A stretch of DNA of 64,000 nucleotides from Rhodobacteraceae bacterium F11138 (GTDB lineage: Bacteria; Pseudomonadota; Alphaproteobacteria; Rhodobacterales; Rhodobacteraceae): assembly GCA_016521575.1 (NCBI GenBank), contig JAEKDP010000002.1, forward strand, positions 658,098 through 722,097, read 5' to 3'. The notes beneath the pieces were generated by a model. That model was not told where the DNA came from. It saw only the letters and a program-made list of their open reading frames with translations, and did not search any database. The number at the start of each line of letters is the position of its first letter. Position 1 is the first letter of the stretch. Below, piece by piece: positions 51,912 through 60,986 of this stretch. Made by a program: the position numbers and the translations under genes.

Positions 51912-52577
51912 GTGCGACGAACGTCAAAGACCGAATTTCTCAGAGGGTTAGGCGAATATAATCCCGGCGCGCATGGGCCTTCGGGAACATCCTCGGAGCG
52001 GCAAAGACTAAAAGAAAAAATCGCCGCATATGATGCTCAACGCGGTGGCGTTTAGAACTACGAGGATCTCTATCATATCCTGACTATGATCTTGAAAGGA
52101 TACCCCGCAGATAAGGCGCGCGACACGATTGCGGCCTTGGATGGGCCTGGGGAAGCCGCTGCAAAACTAGGAATCTTTGACGGAATCTGCGAATATATTC
52201 CAATTGGAAAGGCGAATTTCATCGAACGTGAGCGGCGGACTATCGCCTTCGGAACGCATGAAGTCGACATTTCACCTGATTTTAGCTACAAGGCAAATCA
52301 CGAAATTTTCGAAGTCTTCATTTATCCCTATAAGTCACCTCCACTCAAGCAGCAACAGAGGCATGCGATCGTTAACGCCATTGCCGCGACCGAGAGGAAA
52401 GTCCCGCATTTCTTAATTTTGGCAGAGTACCCAGAACTGTCCGGGATACGAAAATTCAGAGCAGAAACCTTTGATTTTCGTTACAGAGTTACTGAAGAGG
52501 GCTTCATAAAACACATGGAAACCTTCTATGATCTCCTCGACGAACGATCCAAAATAGGAGATTTATTCGGAGGATAG
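51912..52577 (+). pseudogene. Unknown gene interrupted by an in-frame amber codon
   Basis: One frame is coding-like on both sides of a single TAG at 52053-52055. The 5' part (GTG at 51912: VRRTSKTEFLRGLGEYNPGA, GTSSERQRLKEKIAAYDAQR) has 47 residues. The 3' part reads NYEDLYHILTMILKGYPADK right after the TAG and continues to 52577; it can restart at ATG 52086 to give 163 residues. Together they would make about 220 residues. The join GGV-stop-NYEDLYH suggests a sense codon such as AAG changed to TAG. I do not recognise the family; FGTHEVDISPDFSYKANHEI and EVFIYPYKSPPL are the clearest blocks. Expression of the 3' part alone is possible. Confidence 0.55.
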
Positions 52578-52724
52578 TGCATGGGCGACGATCGTGTCTG
52601 CCGCACTTGCGATCCCCCACCGCATGACCCGCCACCTCAGAACTTTAGCTGAAAAGTCGTTGACGCACCCCAGTCACTTCATGAAGCAACGGGCCACTAT
52701 CGCATAATTTCGATGGAGGATGGC

Positions 52725-52841
52725 ATGGTGGCCCGCAGTAAGAAACGTGCCGCAGAAACTTCACTATCGAGCAACCTCTCGCGCCCGGAGCCCAATGAAA
52801 TTTCCCTTACTGTTCAATACGCAAGCGCCAGGCTCACGTGA
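52725..52841 (+). CDS. Possible small gene ahead of the nuclease-ATPase operon
   Basis: A 38-codon frame, MVARSKKRAAETSLSSNLSR then PEPNEISLTVQYASARLT, has an excellent ribosome binding site (GGAGGA at 52715-52720) and ends 20 bases before the TTG start of the nuclease gene, or overlaps its alternative GTG start by 4 bases. It is basic at the N-terminus. I do not recognise it; it may be a leader peptide or the remnant of a longer gene. Confidence 0.35.
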   Translation: MVARSKKRAAETSLSSNLSRPEPNEISLTVQYASARLT

Positions 52842-52861
52842 TCTATGTCAGGGGTTCGATC

Positions 52862-54097
52862 TTGATTAAAATTCTTCACACTGCTGACGTCCATTTGGAC
52901 TCTCCCCTCAGGTCACTGGCCTTGCGCAACTCGGACCTTCGCGACGCGGTTGCAGCAGCCTCCCGGTCCGCTTTCCGCGGACTGGTCGATTTCGCCATCT
53001 CCGAACAGCTCTCCGCAGTCCTGATTTCCGGCGATCTGTTCGATGGAAAAGAGCGCAGCGCAAGAACGGGCGCCTTCCTGATGGCCGAGCTTGATCGCCT
53101 TGGCGATGCCGGGATCAAAGTTTTCTACATCAAAGGCAATCATGATGCCGAGAACCCGATCACCGGAGCGCTTGATCTGCCTGCCCAAGTTCACGCTTTC
53201 GATGCACGCGGCGGTATGGTGCCGCTGACAGACGACATCGTGATCCACGGTGTCAGCTTCGCGGACCGTCACGCGCCCGACAGCCTTCTGCCGCGGTTCA
53301 AACCGCCGGTTCCGGGCGTGGTGAATATTGCCATGCTGCACAGCTCGCTTGGCGGTGCGGCGGGTCATGATATCTATGCCCCCTGCAGCCTCGCCGATCT
53401 GGCCGGCATGGGGTTCGATTATTGGGCGCTCGGCCATATCCACAAACGGCAGGTCCATTCGGCCGCACCCTGGATTGTCATGCCCGGCACCCCGCAGGGG
53501 CGAGATATAGGCGAGTCCGGCCCAAAATCCGCGACGCTGCTGACCATCGATCAGGGCCAGATCGATATTAGCGAAGTACCCAGTTCGGTCGTGGAATTCG
53601 CCCAAAGCGAACTGGATGTGACAGAGACGGAGAGCGACGAGGCTTTGCGCGGGCTGCTGAAGTCCCACCTGAGTGCGATGCGCAACCAGATCGCGGCGCC
53701 GATCGGCGTTATCCGACTGATCTTGACCGGAACGCCGAAGCGCCATTGGCAAATCCTACGGGATCGCGATGTCTGGATCGAACAGGTGAACGAGCTTGCC
53801 CAGGCCACCGGGGATCTCTGGATCGACAAACTCCTGTTCGACCTGCCGCCGCCGGACGCAACCGAAGGCGCAAGCGGCGCCGCCGACGAACTGGCGACGA
53901 TCATGGCAACGATCCGCGGCGAGCCCGGCTTTGCCGCCCTCGCCCGCGACGAGGTCGAGACCGTCCTGCAGGAACTGCCCGTTACCCTGCGCGACCGCTT
54001 GCTGCCGGATGAGGCCGCGCGCGATGCGATGGTGGATAAATTGACCAAGGCCGGCGCCGACGTCGTCCTGGCCCAGATGAAGGGGGCCGGACACTGA
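52862..54097 (+). CDS. YhaO/SbcD-like metallophosphoesterase (DNA exonuclease)
   Basis: The 411-residue protein has the calcineurin-like phosphoesterase motifs ILHTADVHLDSPLRSLAL, AVLISGDLFDGKERSARTG, VFYIKGNHDAENPITG, MLHSSLG and YWALGHIHKRQVHSAA, in the order of SbcD/Mre11/YhaO nucleases. The C-terminal third is a capping/ATPase-contact region. TTG at 52862 fits the family start (I-K-I-L-H-T-A-D) and has AGGGG 7 bases upstream; GTG at 52838 is an alternative. Its stop shares one base with the start of the ATPase gene (TGATG), so both form one complex like SbcCD. Confidence 0.9.
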   Translation: MIKILHTADVHLDSPLRSLALRNSDLRDAVAAASRSAFRGLVDFAISEQLSAVLISGDLFDGKERSARTGAFLMAELDRLGDAGIKVFYIKGNHDAENPITGALDLPAQVHAFDARGGMVPLTDDIVIHGVSFADRHAPDSLLPRFKPPVPGVVNIAMLHSSLGGAAGHDIYAPCSLADLAGMGFDYWALGHIHKRQVHSAAPWIVMPGTPQGRDIGESGPKSATLLTIDQGQIDISEVPSSVVEFAQSELDVTETESDEALRGLLKSHLSAMRNQIAAPIGVIRLILTGTPKRHWQILRDRDVWIEQVNELAQATGDLWIDKLLFDLPPPDATEGASGAADELATIMATIRGEPGFAALARDEVETVLQELPVTLRDRLLPDEAARDAMVDKLTKAGADVVLAQMKGAGH

Positions 54098-57000
54098 TGC
54101 GGCTCCAGCGCCTCTCCCTTGATCGTTTCGGCCATTTCACCGACCGGCACTTCGACTTTGGCTCGGCCTCCGATGGCCATGATTTCCACATCATCTATGG
54201 CCCGAACGAAGCCGGAAAAACCACCACGATGGAAGCCGTCCTACGGCTATTCTACGGCTTCCCGCTGCGCGAGGGCTATGCGTTCAAGCATCCGCGCAAT
54301 AACCTCCAAGTCTCGGCCAGGCTGGATATCGACGGTGTCTTGCGTGATTTCACGCGGCTGCCGACGCGCAGCGGATCGCTGGTCGATGCGACCGGCACCG
54401 CGCTGCCCGAGGCTGCCCTCTCCGCCCATCTCGCGGGATTGTCCGAAGATGATTACCGCCGCCTGCTCTGCCTTGACGACGAGACGATCGAACGCGGCGG
54501 CGAAGAGATCGCAAATGCCGAAGGGGATATCGGGCGCCTGCTCTTTTCCGCTGCAGCGGGCGTGGCCGACCTGAGCACCGTTCTGGATCACGTCCGCGAG
54601 CGGGCCGACGCGCTCTGGAAAAAACGCGGACGCACCACCCGCATGGCCGAGTTGAAACGCGCCTTGGCCGATGTGGAAAAGGAAATCAAGGACCGCGACG
54701 TGACCGCCAGCGCCTGGAAGGCCCTCAAGAAAGATTTGGGCAAGGCACAAGAGACCGAGCGGGAGGTGCGCAAGACGCGGGATGTGCTGAATCTGACGAA
54801 GGCGCGGATGGAGGCGCAGAGGCGTGCCTTGCCCCTGATGGGCGAGATACAGGAACTGGAACAGGCGATTGCCCCTTTCGCGAGTTATCCAGATCATCTG
54901 GATTTCGATCCGGAACGGCTGATCGAGCTACAGAGAGATCGCGGGCTAGCCACACAGAATATCGCAGGCCTGACCGAGCAGATCACGCGCCTCAGGGCAG
55001 ATCGCGAATCCCTCGCTATGGATCCGAAACTTGTTAATCTCTCGACCACGCTAGCGGCGCTAGAGGACCTCGCCGCACGGGATCGCACCGCACAGCTCGA
55101 CCTCGATAGGCGCGAGCAGGAGCGGCAGGCTGCGCAGACATCGATGCAGCAGGCCGCGTGGGATCTTGGGCTCACCTCGCCGGAGGTCGATCTGCAAGGG
55201 CTGGTCCTGTCGGGCGCCGATATTGCGTCTCTGGAGAGCGCCAGGGAAACGCTGCGCGAGGCGATTTCCCAAGAAGAGATCGAGGCGCGCGAAACCGCCG
55301 AATTGAAAGAACGGGTGATCGCCGCGACCGAAGCCATGCAGGATGTCGCGCCCCAGGATGAGGAACGCCCACAGGTGGCAGATATTCTGCTGCGCTTCGA
55401 TGCCGAGACCCTCGCCCCTGCCTACGCCGCAGCGCAACAGGCAATCGGGGATATGAAGAACAAGGCGCGGCGCTCCCTGGCTGCGCTCTCATTCGCAGGC
55501 GTCACTTTCGATCATCTGCCTGCCTGCCCGACCTCCCGCCACCAAGCAACCAGCTGGGCCGAGCGCCACCAGGACTTGCTTCACGACCTGCGCATGACGA
55601 CAGAGAAGCGCGACGGGCATCTGGAGGATGCGGAGGCCCGCGGGGCTCAGGCCAAATCACTGGCCCGAGACGCGAAGCTCATCTCGGATGCCGATGCTGA
55701 GGATCTGCGCGAGCGGCGCGATGCACGCTGGGCGGAGCATCTTGCCGCCTTGGACAGACAGACCGCCGCCGACTTCCACGAGGCGATGCAAGGGCATGAT
55801 TTCGCTGCCGAAGCGCGATTGGCGCAGTCCCGCGAACTGGCACAGCTCCGCGAAATCGGCCAGGCCGAAGCCCAGGCGCGCGCCCGTGCGGCTCAGGCCA
55901 ACAAACGCCTGGAAACCCTTCGCGAAGATTGCAGCACTATCGAGGCCTCGGTCAGCGCGGCGGCGGCTCAGGTTGGCCTTCCAGACAGCATCACGTCTGC
56001 CGAATGGTTGGACTGGCGGCGAAGTCACGAGGCGGCCAGCGAAGATGCCCAGGCCCTGCGCGACACAGAAGAGGCCAATCAATCCACCCTCCAACGCGCC
56101 GAGGCCCTGCTGGCCGAGCTGACCCGGACCCTACCCTTTCCCCCGGCAGACCTGACTGGCGCCCTAGCGGCGGCCCGGCGTCAGGCCGAAACAGACCGTA
56201 AGCAAGCCGATGCCCATACGAAGGCCGAGACAACCCTGCGACAGGCGCAGCGGGATCTTGCCCGGCGCGAAGAGCGTTACGCAAAAACGTTTAAGGCAAG
56301 GGAGGATGCGAAGAAGACCTGGCGCGCACTGATCCACGACCTTCTCGGAGCGGCATTGCCCCCCGAACGGCTGGAGGCATCGCTGGAACCCCTGCGCGCT
56401 TTGCGCGAACACGAAAACGCACGCGCCGCGGCCAGGCGCCGGATCACAACCATGCAGGCGGACCAAAAGCAGTTCGCCCAGGAGATCGACAGCTTGGCAC
56501 GCGCCCATGAGCAGGAGCCTCACGCAACGGAGGCAAAGACATTCGCCGCCCTCAAAACCCTGGCGGAACAAGCGCGCTCGGCCACTGAGACGGGTCGAAA
56601 ACTCGACACCGCGATCGAGACGGCCGAGGCCGAGCTTGTCGAACACAAGGATCGGCAAAACGCCATCGACCAAGAGGTCGCGACCATCGCCACGCTTTTC
56701 CCCGACACGACCACCCCGGGCGATATCGGCGCCCTGCGCGAGGCCGCAATCCGCACGCAGAAAGCAATCGACAACCGCGCCGTGCTGGCGAAAATCACCC
56801 GCCAGATCCTGTCCGAACTGGACACGACCGACATCGAGACAGCCCGCGCCCAGCTTGCAGAGACCTCGGTCGCCGCATTGGAGGGCGAACTCGACAGCAA
56901 CCGATCCGATCTTACCCATGCCGAGGAGGAGCTGACCCAGGCCATTCAAAACCGCACAGCCGCCGAATATGCCCTTGCCGAGGTGAAGGGAGACGACACG

Positions 57001-57534
57001 GTTGCGGAATTGGTCGAGCAGAAAGCGACGCTGGAACTGCAGCTCGAAGAGGCTGCCTTGGAGCATCTCGAACTTTCCCTGGGCCATCACCTCGCCTCCG
57101 ACGCCATCCGGCGCTACCGCGACAGCCATCGCAGCGGCATGTTGACCGCGACGGAAGACTGCTTCGCCAGTCTAACGCAAGGCGCCTATCCGACGCTGAG
57201 CACCCAGATCGACAAGGAGTCCGAGATTTTGCTCGCCGTCGATGGCAACGGGGTCAGCAAGCGTGCGGCTGAGATGTCGAAGGGCACGCGCTTCCAGCTA
57301 TACTTAGCTCTGCGGGCGGCGGCCCACGAACAACTTGTCGCGCAGGGCACTAGGCTTCCGTTCTTTTGCGACGACATCTTCGAAACCTTCGACGAGGCGC
57401 GCACCAGCGCCGCCTGCCGCGTCATGGAAGCCATCGGCGGACGCGGCCAAGCGATCTACCTGACCCACCACCGCCACGTGGTCGAGATCGCAAAGAGCGT
57501 TTGCGTAACGCCTCCGGTCATTCATGAACTTTAA
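54097..57534 (+). CDS. YhaN/SbcC-like coiled-coil ATPase
   Basis: The 1145-residue protein starts MRLQRLSLDRFGHFTDRHFD and has a YhaN-type N-terminal AAA domain with Walker A IIYGPNEAGKTTTMEAVLRL (residues 30-50). Long coiled coils follow, from about 180 to 1000. The C-terminal ATPase half has signature RAAEMSKGTRFQLYLALRAA and Walker B LPFFCDDIFETFDEARTSAA. SMC/Rad50-type ATPases of this kind gate the partner nuclease. The second acidic Walker B residue is Asp in F-C-D-D. It overlaps the nuclease gene by one base and is followed 24 bases later by a dGTPase gene. Confidence 0.92.
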   Translation: MRLQRLSLDRFGHFTDRHFDFGSASDGHDFHIIYGPNEAGKTTTMEAVLRLFYGFPLREGYAFKHPRNNLQVSARLDIDGVLRDFTRLPTRSGSLVDATGTALPEAALSAHLAGLSEDDYRRLLCLDDETIERGGEEIANAEGDIGRLLFSAAAGVADLSTVLDHVRERADALWKKRGRTTRMAELKRALADVEKEIKDRDVTASAWKALKKDLGKAQETEREVRKTRDVLNLTKARMEAQRRALPLMGEIQELEQAIAPFASYPDHLDFDPERLIELQRDRGLATQNIAGLTEQITRLRADRESLAMDPKLVNLSTTLAALEDLAARDRTAQLDLDRREQERQAAQTSMQQAAWDLGLTSPEVDLQGLVLSGADIASLESARETLREAISQEEIEARETAELKERVIAATEAMQDVAPQDEERPQVADILLRFDAETLAPAYAAAQQAIGDMKNKARRSLAALSFAGVTFDHLPACPTSRHQATSWAERHQDLLHDLRMTTEKRDGHLEDAEARGAQAKSLARDAKLISDADAEDLRERRDARWAEHLAALDRQTAADFHEAMQGHDFAAEARLAQSRELAQLREIGQAEAQARARAAQANKRLETLREDCSTIEASVSAAAAQVGLPDSITSAEWLDWRRSHEAASEDAQALRDTEEANQSTLQRAEALLAELTRTLPFPPADLTGALAAARRQAETDRKQADAHTKAETTLRQAQRDLARREERYAKTFKAREDAKKTWRALIHDLLGAALPPERLEASLEPLRALREHENARAAARRRITTMQADQKQFAQEIDSLARAHEQEPHATEAKTFAALKTLAEQARSATETGRKLDTAIETAEAELVEHKDRQNAIDQEVATIATLFPDTTTPGDIGALREAAIRTQKAIDNRAVLAKITRQILSELDTTDIETARAQLAETSVAALEGELDSNRSDLTHAEEELTQAIQNRTAAEYALAEVKGDDTVAELVEQKATLELQLEEAALEHLELSLGHHLASDAIRRYRDSHRSGMLTATEDCFASLTQGAYPTLSTQIDKESEILLAVDGNGVSKRAAEMSKGTRFQLYLALRAAAHEQLVAQGTRLPFFCDDIFETFDEARTSAACRVMEAIGGRGQAIYLTHHRHVVEIAKSVCVTPPVIHEL

Positions 57535-57558
57535 GACATCGCGCCGAGGAGAGTTGAT

Positions 57559-58899
57559 TTGAGTACTTGGAATGCTCGCCGAGAGGCCTGGAACCCGCAG
57601 AAGGAAGACGCCCGGAATATCGGGGATGTCGACTATGGCCGGGTGATCCATTCGGCATCATTCAGAAGATTGCAGGGCAAGACCCAGATCCTGAATCTCG
57701 GCGACAGTGATTTCTATCGCACGCGCCTGACGCATTCCTTGGAAGTGGCTCAGATCGCGGGAGGGCTCGCAGTCCAGCTCACGCGCAGTTTCGCCGATCA
57801 CCCGGCAACTGCAACTCTGCCGGATCGCAGCCAAATCCATGCGATAGCCTGTTCGCACGACCTTGGCCACCCGCCTTTCGGCCATGGCGGTGAAGTCGCA
57901 CTGAACTACTGCATGCGCGATGCGGAAGGGTTCGAGGGCAACGGCCAGACCCTGCGTCTGCTGGCACGGCTCGAAAACTTCTCTGCCGCCGCAGGGGCCA
58001 ACCTGTCACGTCGTTCCATGCTTGGGGTCTTGAAATACCCTGTTGCACTCTCAGGGTTGCGCAACCCCGAATTGCGCCCGCGGTTGCAGGAGGGCCCTTC
58101 GGTTCTGCAAACCATCGACTTGAGAGCCTCGACTCCGCCAAAGGGATATCTCGACAGCGAAACCGACGTCGTCGACTGGATTCTCGAACCGCTCGGCAAT
58201 GCCGATCGAGATGCGTTTACTTCCATCGAACAGCGCGAAGGCAAGCATGCCCGCACTCTCCACAAGTCTCTCGATTGCAGCATCATGGATCTCGCGGACG
58301 ATATCGCCTACGGGGTACATGATTTGGAGGATGCCATTGCACTTCGGCTCGTCACAGAGCGCCAGTTCCGCGACCTCGTTCCCGAGGAATCCTGCAAGAG
58401 CTTTGTCGAAGAAAGGCGGCTGAAGGGCCGCACCGAGAGCAACGCCCCATACGAGGCCATGGTCGACGGACTGTTTGGCGACAGCAACACGCGCAAGCGC
58501 TGGATCAGCCGGTGGGTCAATCATCTGATTACACCCGTCAGTTTCATCGAATGTCCCGAATTCCAAGACCCCTTGCTCCGCTGGCGCGTCGAGATTCCAG
58601 AAGGTCAGGCCCGCTTCCTCAAGGCCCTAAAAGAGCTCGTAATGCAGGTGGTTATTCGCAGTCCGGGCGTGCAACATCTCGAATTCAAGGGGCAATCCAT
58701 GGTTGTATCGGTCTTTGAGGCAATGCAATCAGATCCAGAACGTTTGCTCCCGCGCGATGCGCAAGCGAAATTCGAAGCAGCAGATGGCGACCTCCGGTAC
58801 ATCAGCGATTTCGTGGCCGGCATGACAGATACCTATCTGCTTAAGACCTATGAAAGGCTGTTCGAGCCCAGGATGGGCTCAGTGTTCGATAAGCTTTAG
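57559..58899 (+). CDS. dGTPase (deoxynucleotide triphosphohydrolase, anti-phage type)
   Basis: The 446-residue HD-domain enzyme should split dGTP to deoxyguanosine and triphosphate. Catalytic residues are His59 (RTRLTHSLEVAQIA), His100-Asp101 (HDLGHPPFGHGGE) and Asp in DLADDIAYGVHD (residues 244-248). The pattern RVIHSASFRRLQGKTQILN and MRDAEGFEGNGQTLRLLARL matches the dGTPases known to starve phages of dNTPs rather than the housekeeping Dgt hexamers. TTG start with GAGGAG 7 bases upstream. Only 24 bases separate it from the YhaN-like gene, so the three form an operon. Confidence 0.92.
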   Translation: MSTWNARREAWNPQKEDARNIGDVDYGRVIHSASFRRLQGKTQILNLGDSDFYRTRLTHSLEVAQIAGGLAVQLTRSFADHPATATLPDRSQIHAIACSHDLGHPPFGHGGEVALNYCMRDAEGFEGNGQTLRLLARLENFSAAAGANLSRRSMLGVLKYPVALSGLRNPELRPRLQEGPSVLQTIDLRASTPPKGYLDSETDVVDWILEPLGNADRDAFTSIEQREGKHARTLHKSLDCSIMDLADDIAYGVHDLEDAIALRLVTERQFRDLVPEESCKSFVEERRLKGRTESNAPYEAMVDGLFGDSNTRKRWISRWVNHLITPVSFIECPEFQDPLLRWRVEIPEGQARFLKALKELVMQVVIRSPGVQHLEFKGQSMVVSVFEAMQSDPERLLPRDAQAKFEAADGDLRYISDFVAGMTDTYLLKTYERLFEPRMGSVFDKL

Positions 58900-58916
58900 C
58901 GAGTCCTCGCCCACAA

Positions 58917-60986
58917 CTAAAGTTTAACAACTTCAGGAAAGAAGGATGCAATCTGGTCAGCCTCTTCCTGACTTTTCATCAAACGAACACATACGAGACT
59001 TTTCTTTGCTCGCGAACAGGCAACATAAAAAAGTTTCCTTGATGAAATTTCTCGCTTTGAAACAGGTACGCCCTTTGAAAAGCAGCTCACGAAATCATAC
59101 TCCGTCGTCCAACCATACTCGTCGATAACGAGAAGCACGTTTTCGATGCCTGTGCCTTTCGTTTTGTGCATCGTGGAAAACTCGCTTTCATTGTCCTCAT
59201 ACTCGTAGAACGCCAATACCTCCCTCAGCGGGAGATCTATGGAAAACAAAGAATCTAGAAACTCCTTTTGCTTCAGATCATTTAACCTTTCATCGTATTC
59301 CTGCTCCAGCATATCGACGGTGATATGCTTTGCACTCGTGGCAGCCACCTCTTTTGACATTTGGAGTTTGGTATGGTGGCCGTTCCGGTGTAGTTCTTCA
59401 AACTCGGAAAAAACAGGATCATCTGCAAGCTTTGCCAAAAGCTCATTGCGCCGATCTATTAAATCCTTGTGGCTGTCTGAAACTTTTATCAAACCACATT
59501 CGGCGGCATACTCTATGGCCTCATAGGCGGCGCGATCCTTCGACCCGAACGAGTGAAGCATTTCATTGAGCTTGGCCTTATCCGCCACTGACGCAATAGA
59601 AAATCCGCGCTTCCGTAGTTTCGCGATCAAGCGGTTATATGAGCGCCTGTCGCCCGGCAAACTTCTGTATAGAGCAACCAGGTCAATCAGCTCGCCAAAC
59701 TGTAACCTGTCAAGCATCTTGCGCATGCGATCCCGTGGTTCGGAGTATCGATCATCAAAGATCTGATATAGCCTTCCAAATCCGACATCGTTCGCAATCG
59801 ATTTATTCGTCAGTTTCAACTGAACGTAGCCCGGATACTCAGTGGCGGACCTTTCAACCAACGCATCAAGTGCACTTCTGAACAAGACGGTATTTGTCTT
59901 CCGGTCTTCCGCCTTGTCGCCAGTATCAATCTCCGCAGGAGCCAAGTCGTACACCAGCTTCACGCTACCCTGGCGACTCTCAAGGGTTTCAAGGGCTCCA
60001 TCATCAAGCGATTTCAGTGCTACATCCTGCTTTAGACCGTCCGTCCGAAATTTATTGCTAAAATCAATAACCTGGGGGGAGCACCGATAATTATCTTCCT
60101 TCTCGACAAGAATAAGCTCTTTGGCATCGATATGTGACTGAGCGCTTCCTATACCATCCGAATAGATGGCCTGTTCGGAGTCGCCGAACAGGCCTATGAT
60201 GGTCTTCGCGTCTTCAGGCAAACAGCGCAGAAGGACGCGAACGACATCTGCACTTGTGTCCTGATACTCATCGATAAAGATGCAGTCGTGCCGATCTGAT
60301 ACGATCCTGCCCAGCAGCGGGAAGCTTTCAAATATGTGGCAGGCCAACGCGATCAAGCCGTCATGGCCGAATGAAGGATCGTTGAAGCTGTCAAAGGCAG
60401 TATCATTGTAGAAAAACTCGTTCGGCTGTCTCGCCGCCAGCTTGTCGCGGATTGCCTCGTTGACCTCGCCGATCAACCCATTTAGCTGCGCAATGTATGT
60501 GCCGGGTTCCTTGTCGTATTCCCGCTTTCCGGTGACCTTCGCAGTATCCTCACCGAGTACCGTTCTGCGGCGATTTTCGAGCTGGCCGTGCGCCTTCTTG
60601 AACCGGTCGTGCTCCTCCTTCTTCTTCACCTTTTCGTCGCCGTTATAGTGGTTATCTCCAAGGGCAACAAACTCGGGTAATTCGAAGAGCTTCGGAAAAA
60701 CCTGCTGGATGTTCTTCTTGAACGGCGAAATAATCTCGCCCAGGAACGAGTGAATTGTTGAAACCTTGATATCGCTGGATACACGATCAGCAATTTCGTC
60801 TGCTGCTTTGTTCGTATGAGTGATGCACGCAATACGGAGGCTTGGATTGGCCTTCAGAACCTTTTGAACGACTCTTTTCAGACTCTCTGTCTTTCCACTT
60901 CCGGCCCCGCCTTGAAGAACGAAGTTCTCGCTGCCGGAAACGAGCTCTGCGATCCGATCTACCGGATTCAGTTTTCGTGAATCCAT
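58917..60986 (-). CDS. UvrD-like helicase, second Gabija-like pair
   Basis: The 689-residue SF1 helicase has Walker A VLQGGAGSGKTESLKRV (residues 23-39), IACITHTNKAADEIADRV, HDCIFIDEYQDTSADVVRVL (about 235), GLFGDSEQAIYSDG, NYRCSPQVIDFSNKFRTDG, and STMHKTKGTGIENVLLVIDE with YVACSRAKKSLVCVRLM at the end. All SF1 motifs are present. The start overlaps the upstream OLD gene by 19 bases. It is only distantly like the helicase at 18.3-20.2 kb. The DNA is visibly AT-richer than the backbone, which suggests separate acquisition. Confidence 0.88.
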   Translation of the reverse strand: MDSRKLNPVDRIAELVSGSENFVLQGGAGSGKTESLKRVVQKVLKANPSLRIACITHTNKAADEIADRVSSDIKVSTIHSFLGEIISPFKKNIQQVFPKLFELPEFVALGDNHYNGDEKVKKKEEHDRFKKAHGQLENRRRTVLGEDTAKVTGKREYDKEPGTYIAQLNGLIGEVNEAIRDKLAARQPNEFFYNDTAFDSFNDPSFGHDGLIALACHIFESFPLLGRIVSDRHDCIFIDEYQDTSADVVRVLLRCLPEDAKTIIGLFGDSEQAIYSDGIGSAQSHIDAKELILVEKEDNYRCSPQVIDFSNKFRTDGLKQDVALKSLDDGALETLESRQGSVKLVYDLAPAEIDTGDKAEDRKTNTVLFRSALDALVERSATEYPGYVQLKLTNKSIANDVGFGRLYQIFDDRYSEPRDRMRKMLDRLQFGELIDLVALYRSLPGDRRSYNRLIAKLRKRGFSIASVADKAKLNEMLHSFGSKDRAAYEAIEYAAECGLIKVSDSHKDLIDRRNELLAKLADDPVFSEFEELHRNGHHTKLQMSKEVAATSAKHITVDMLEQEYDERLNDLKQKEFLDSLFSIDLPLREVLAFYEYEDNESEFSTMHKTKGTGIENVLLVIDEYGWTTEYDFVSCFSKGVPVSKREISSRKLFYVACSRAKKSLVCVRLMKSQEEADQIASFFPEVVKL

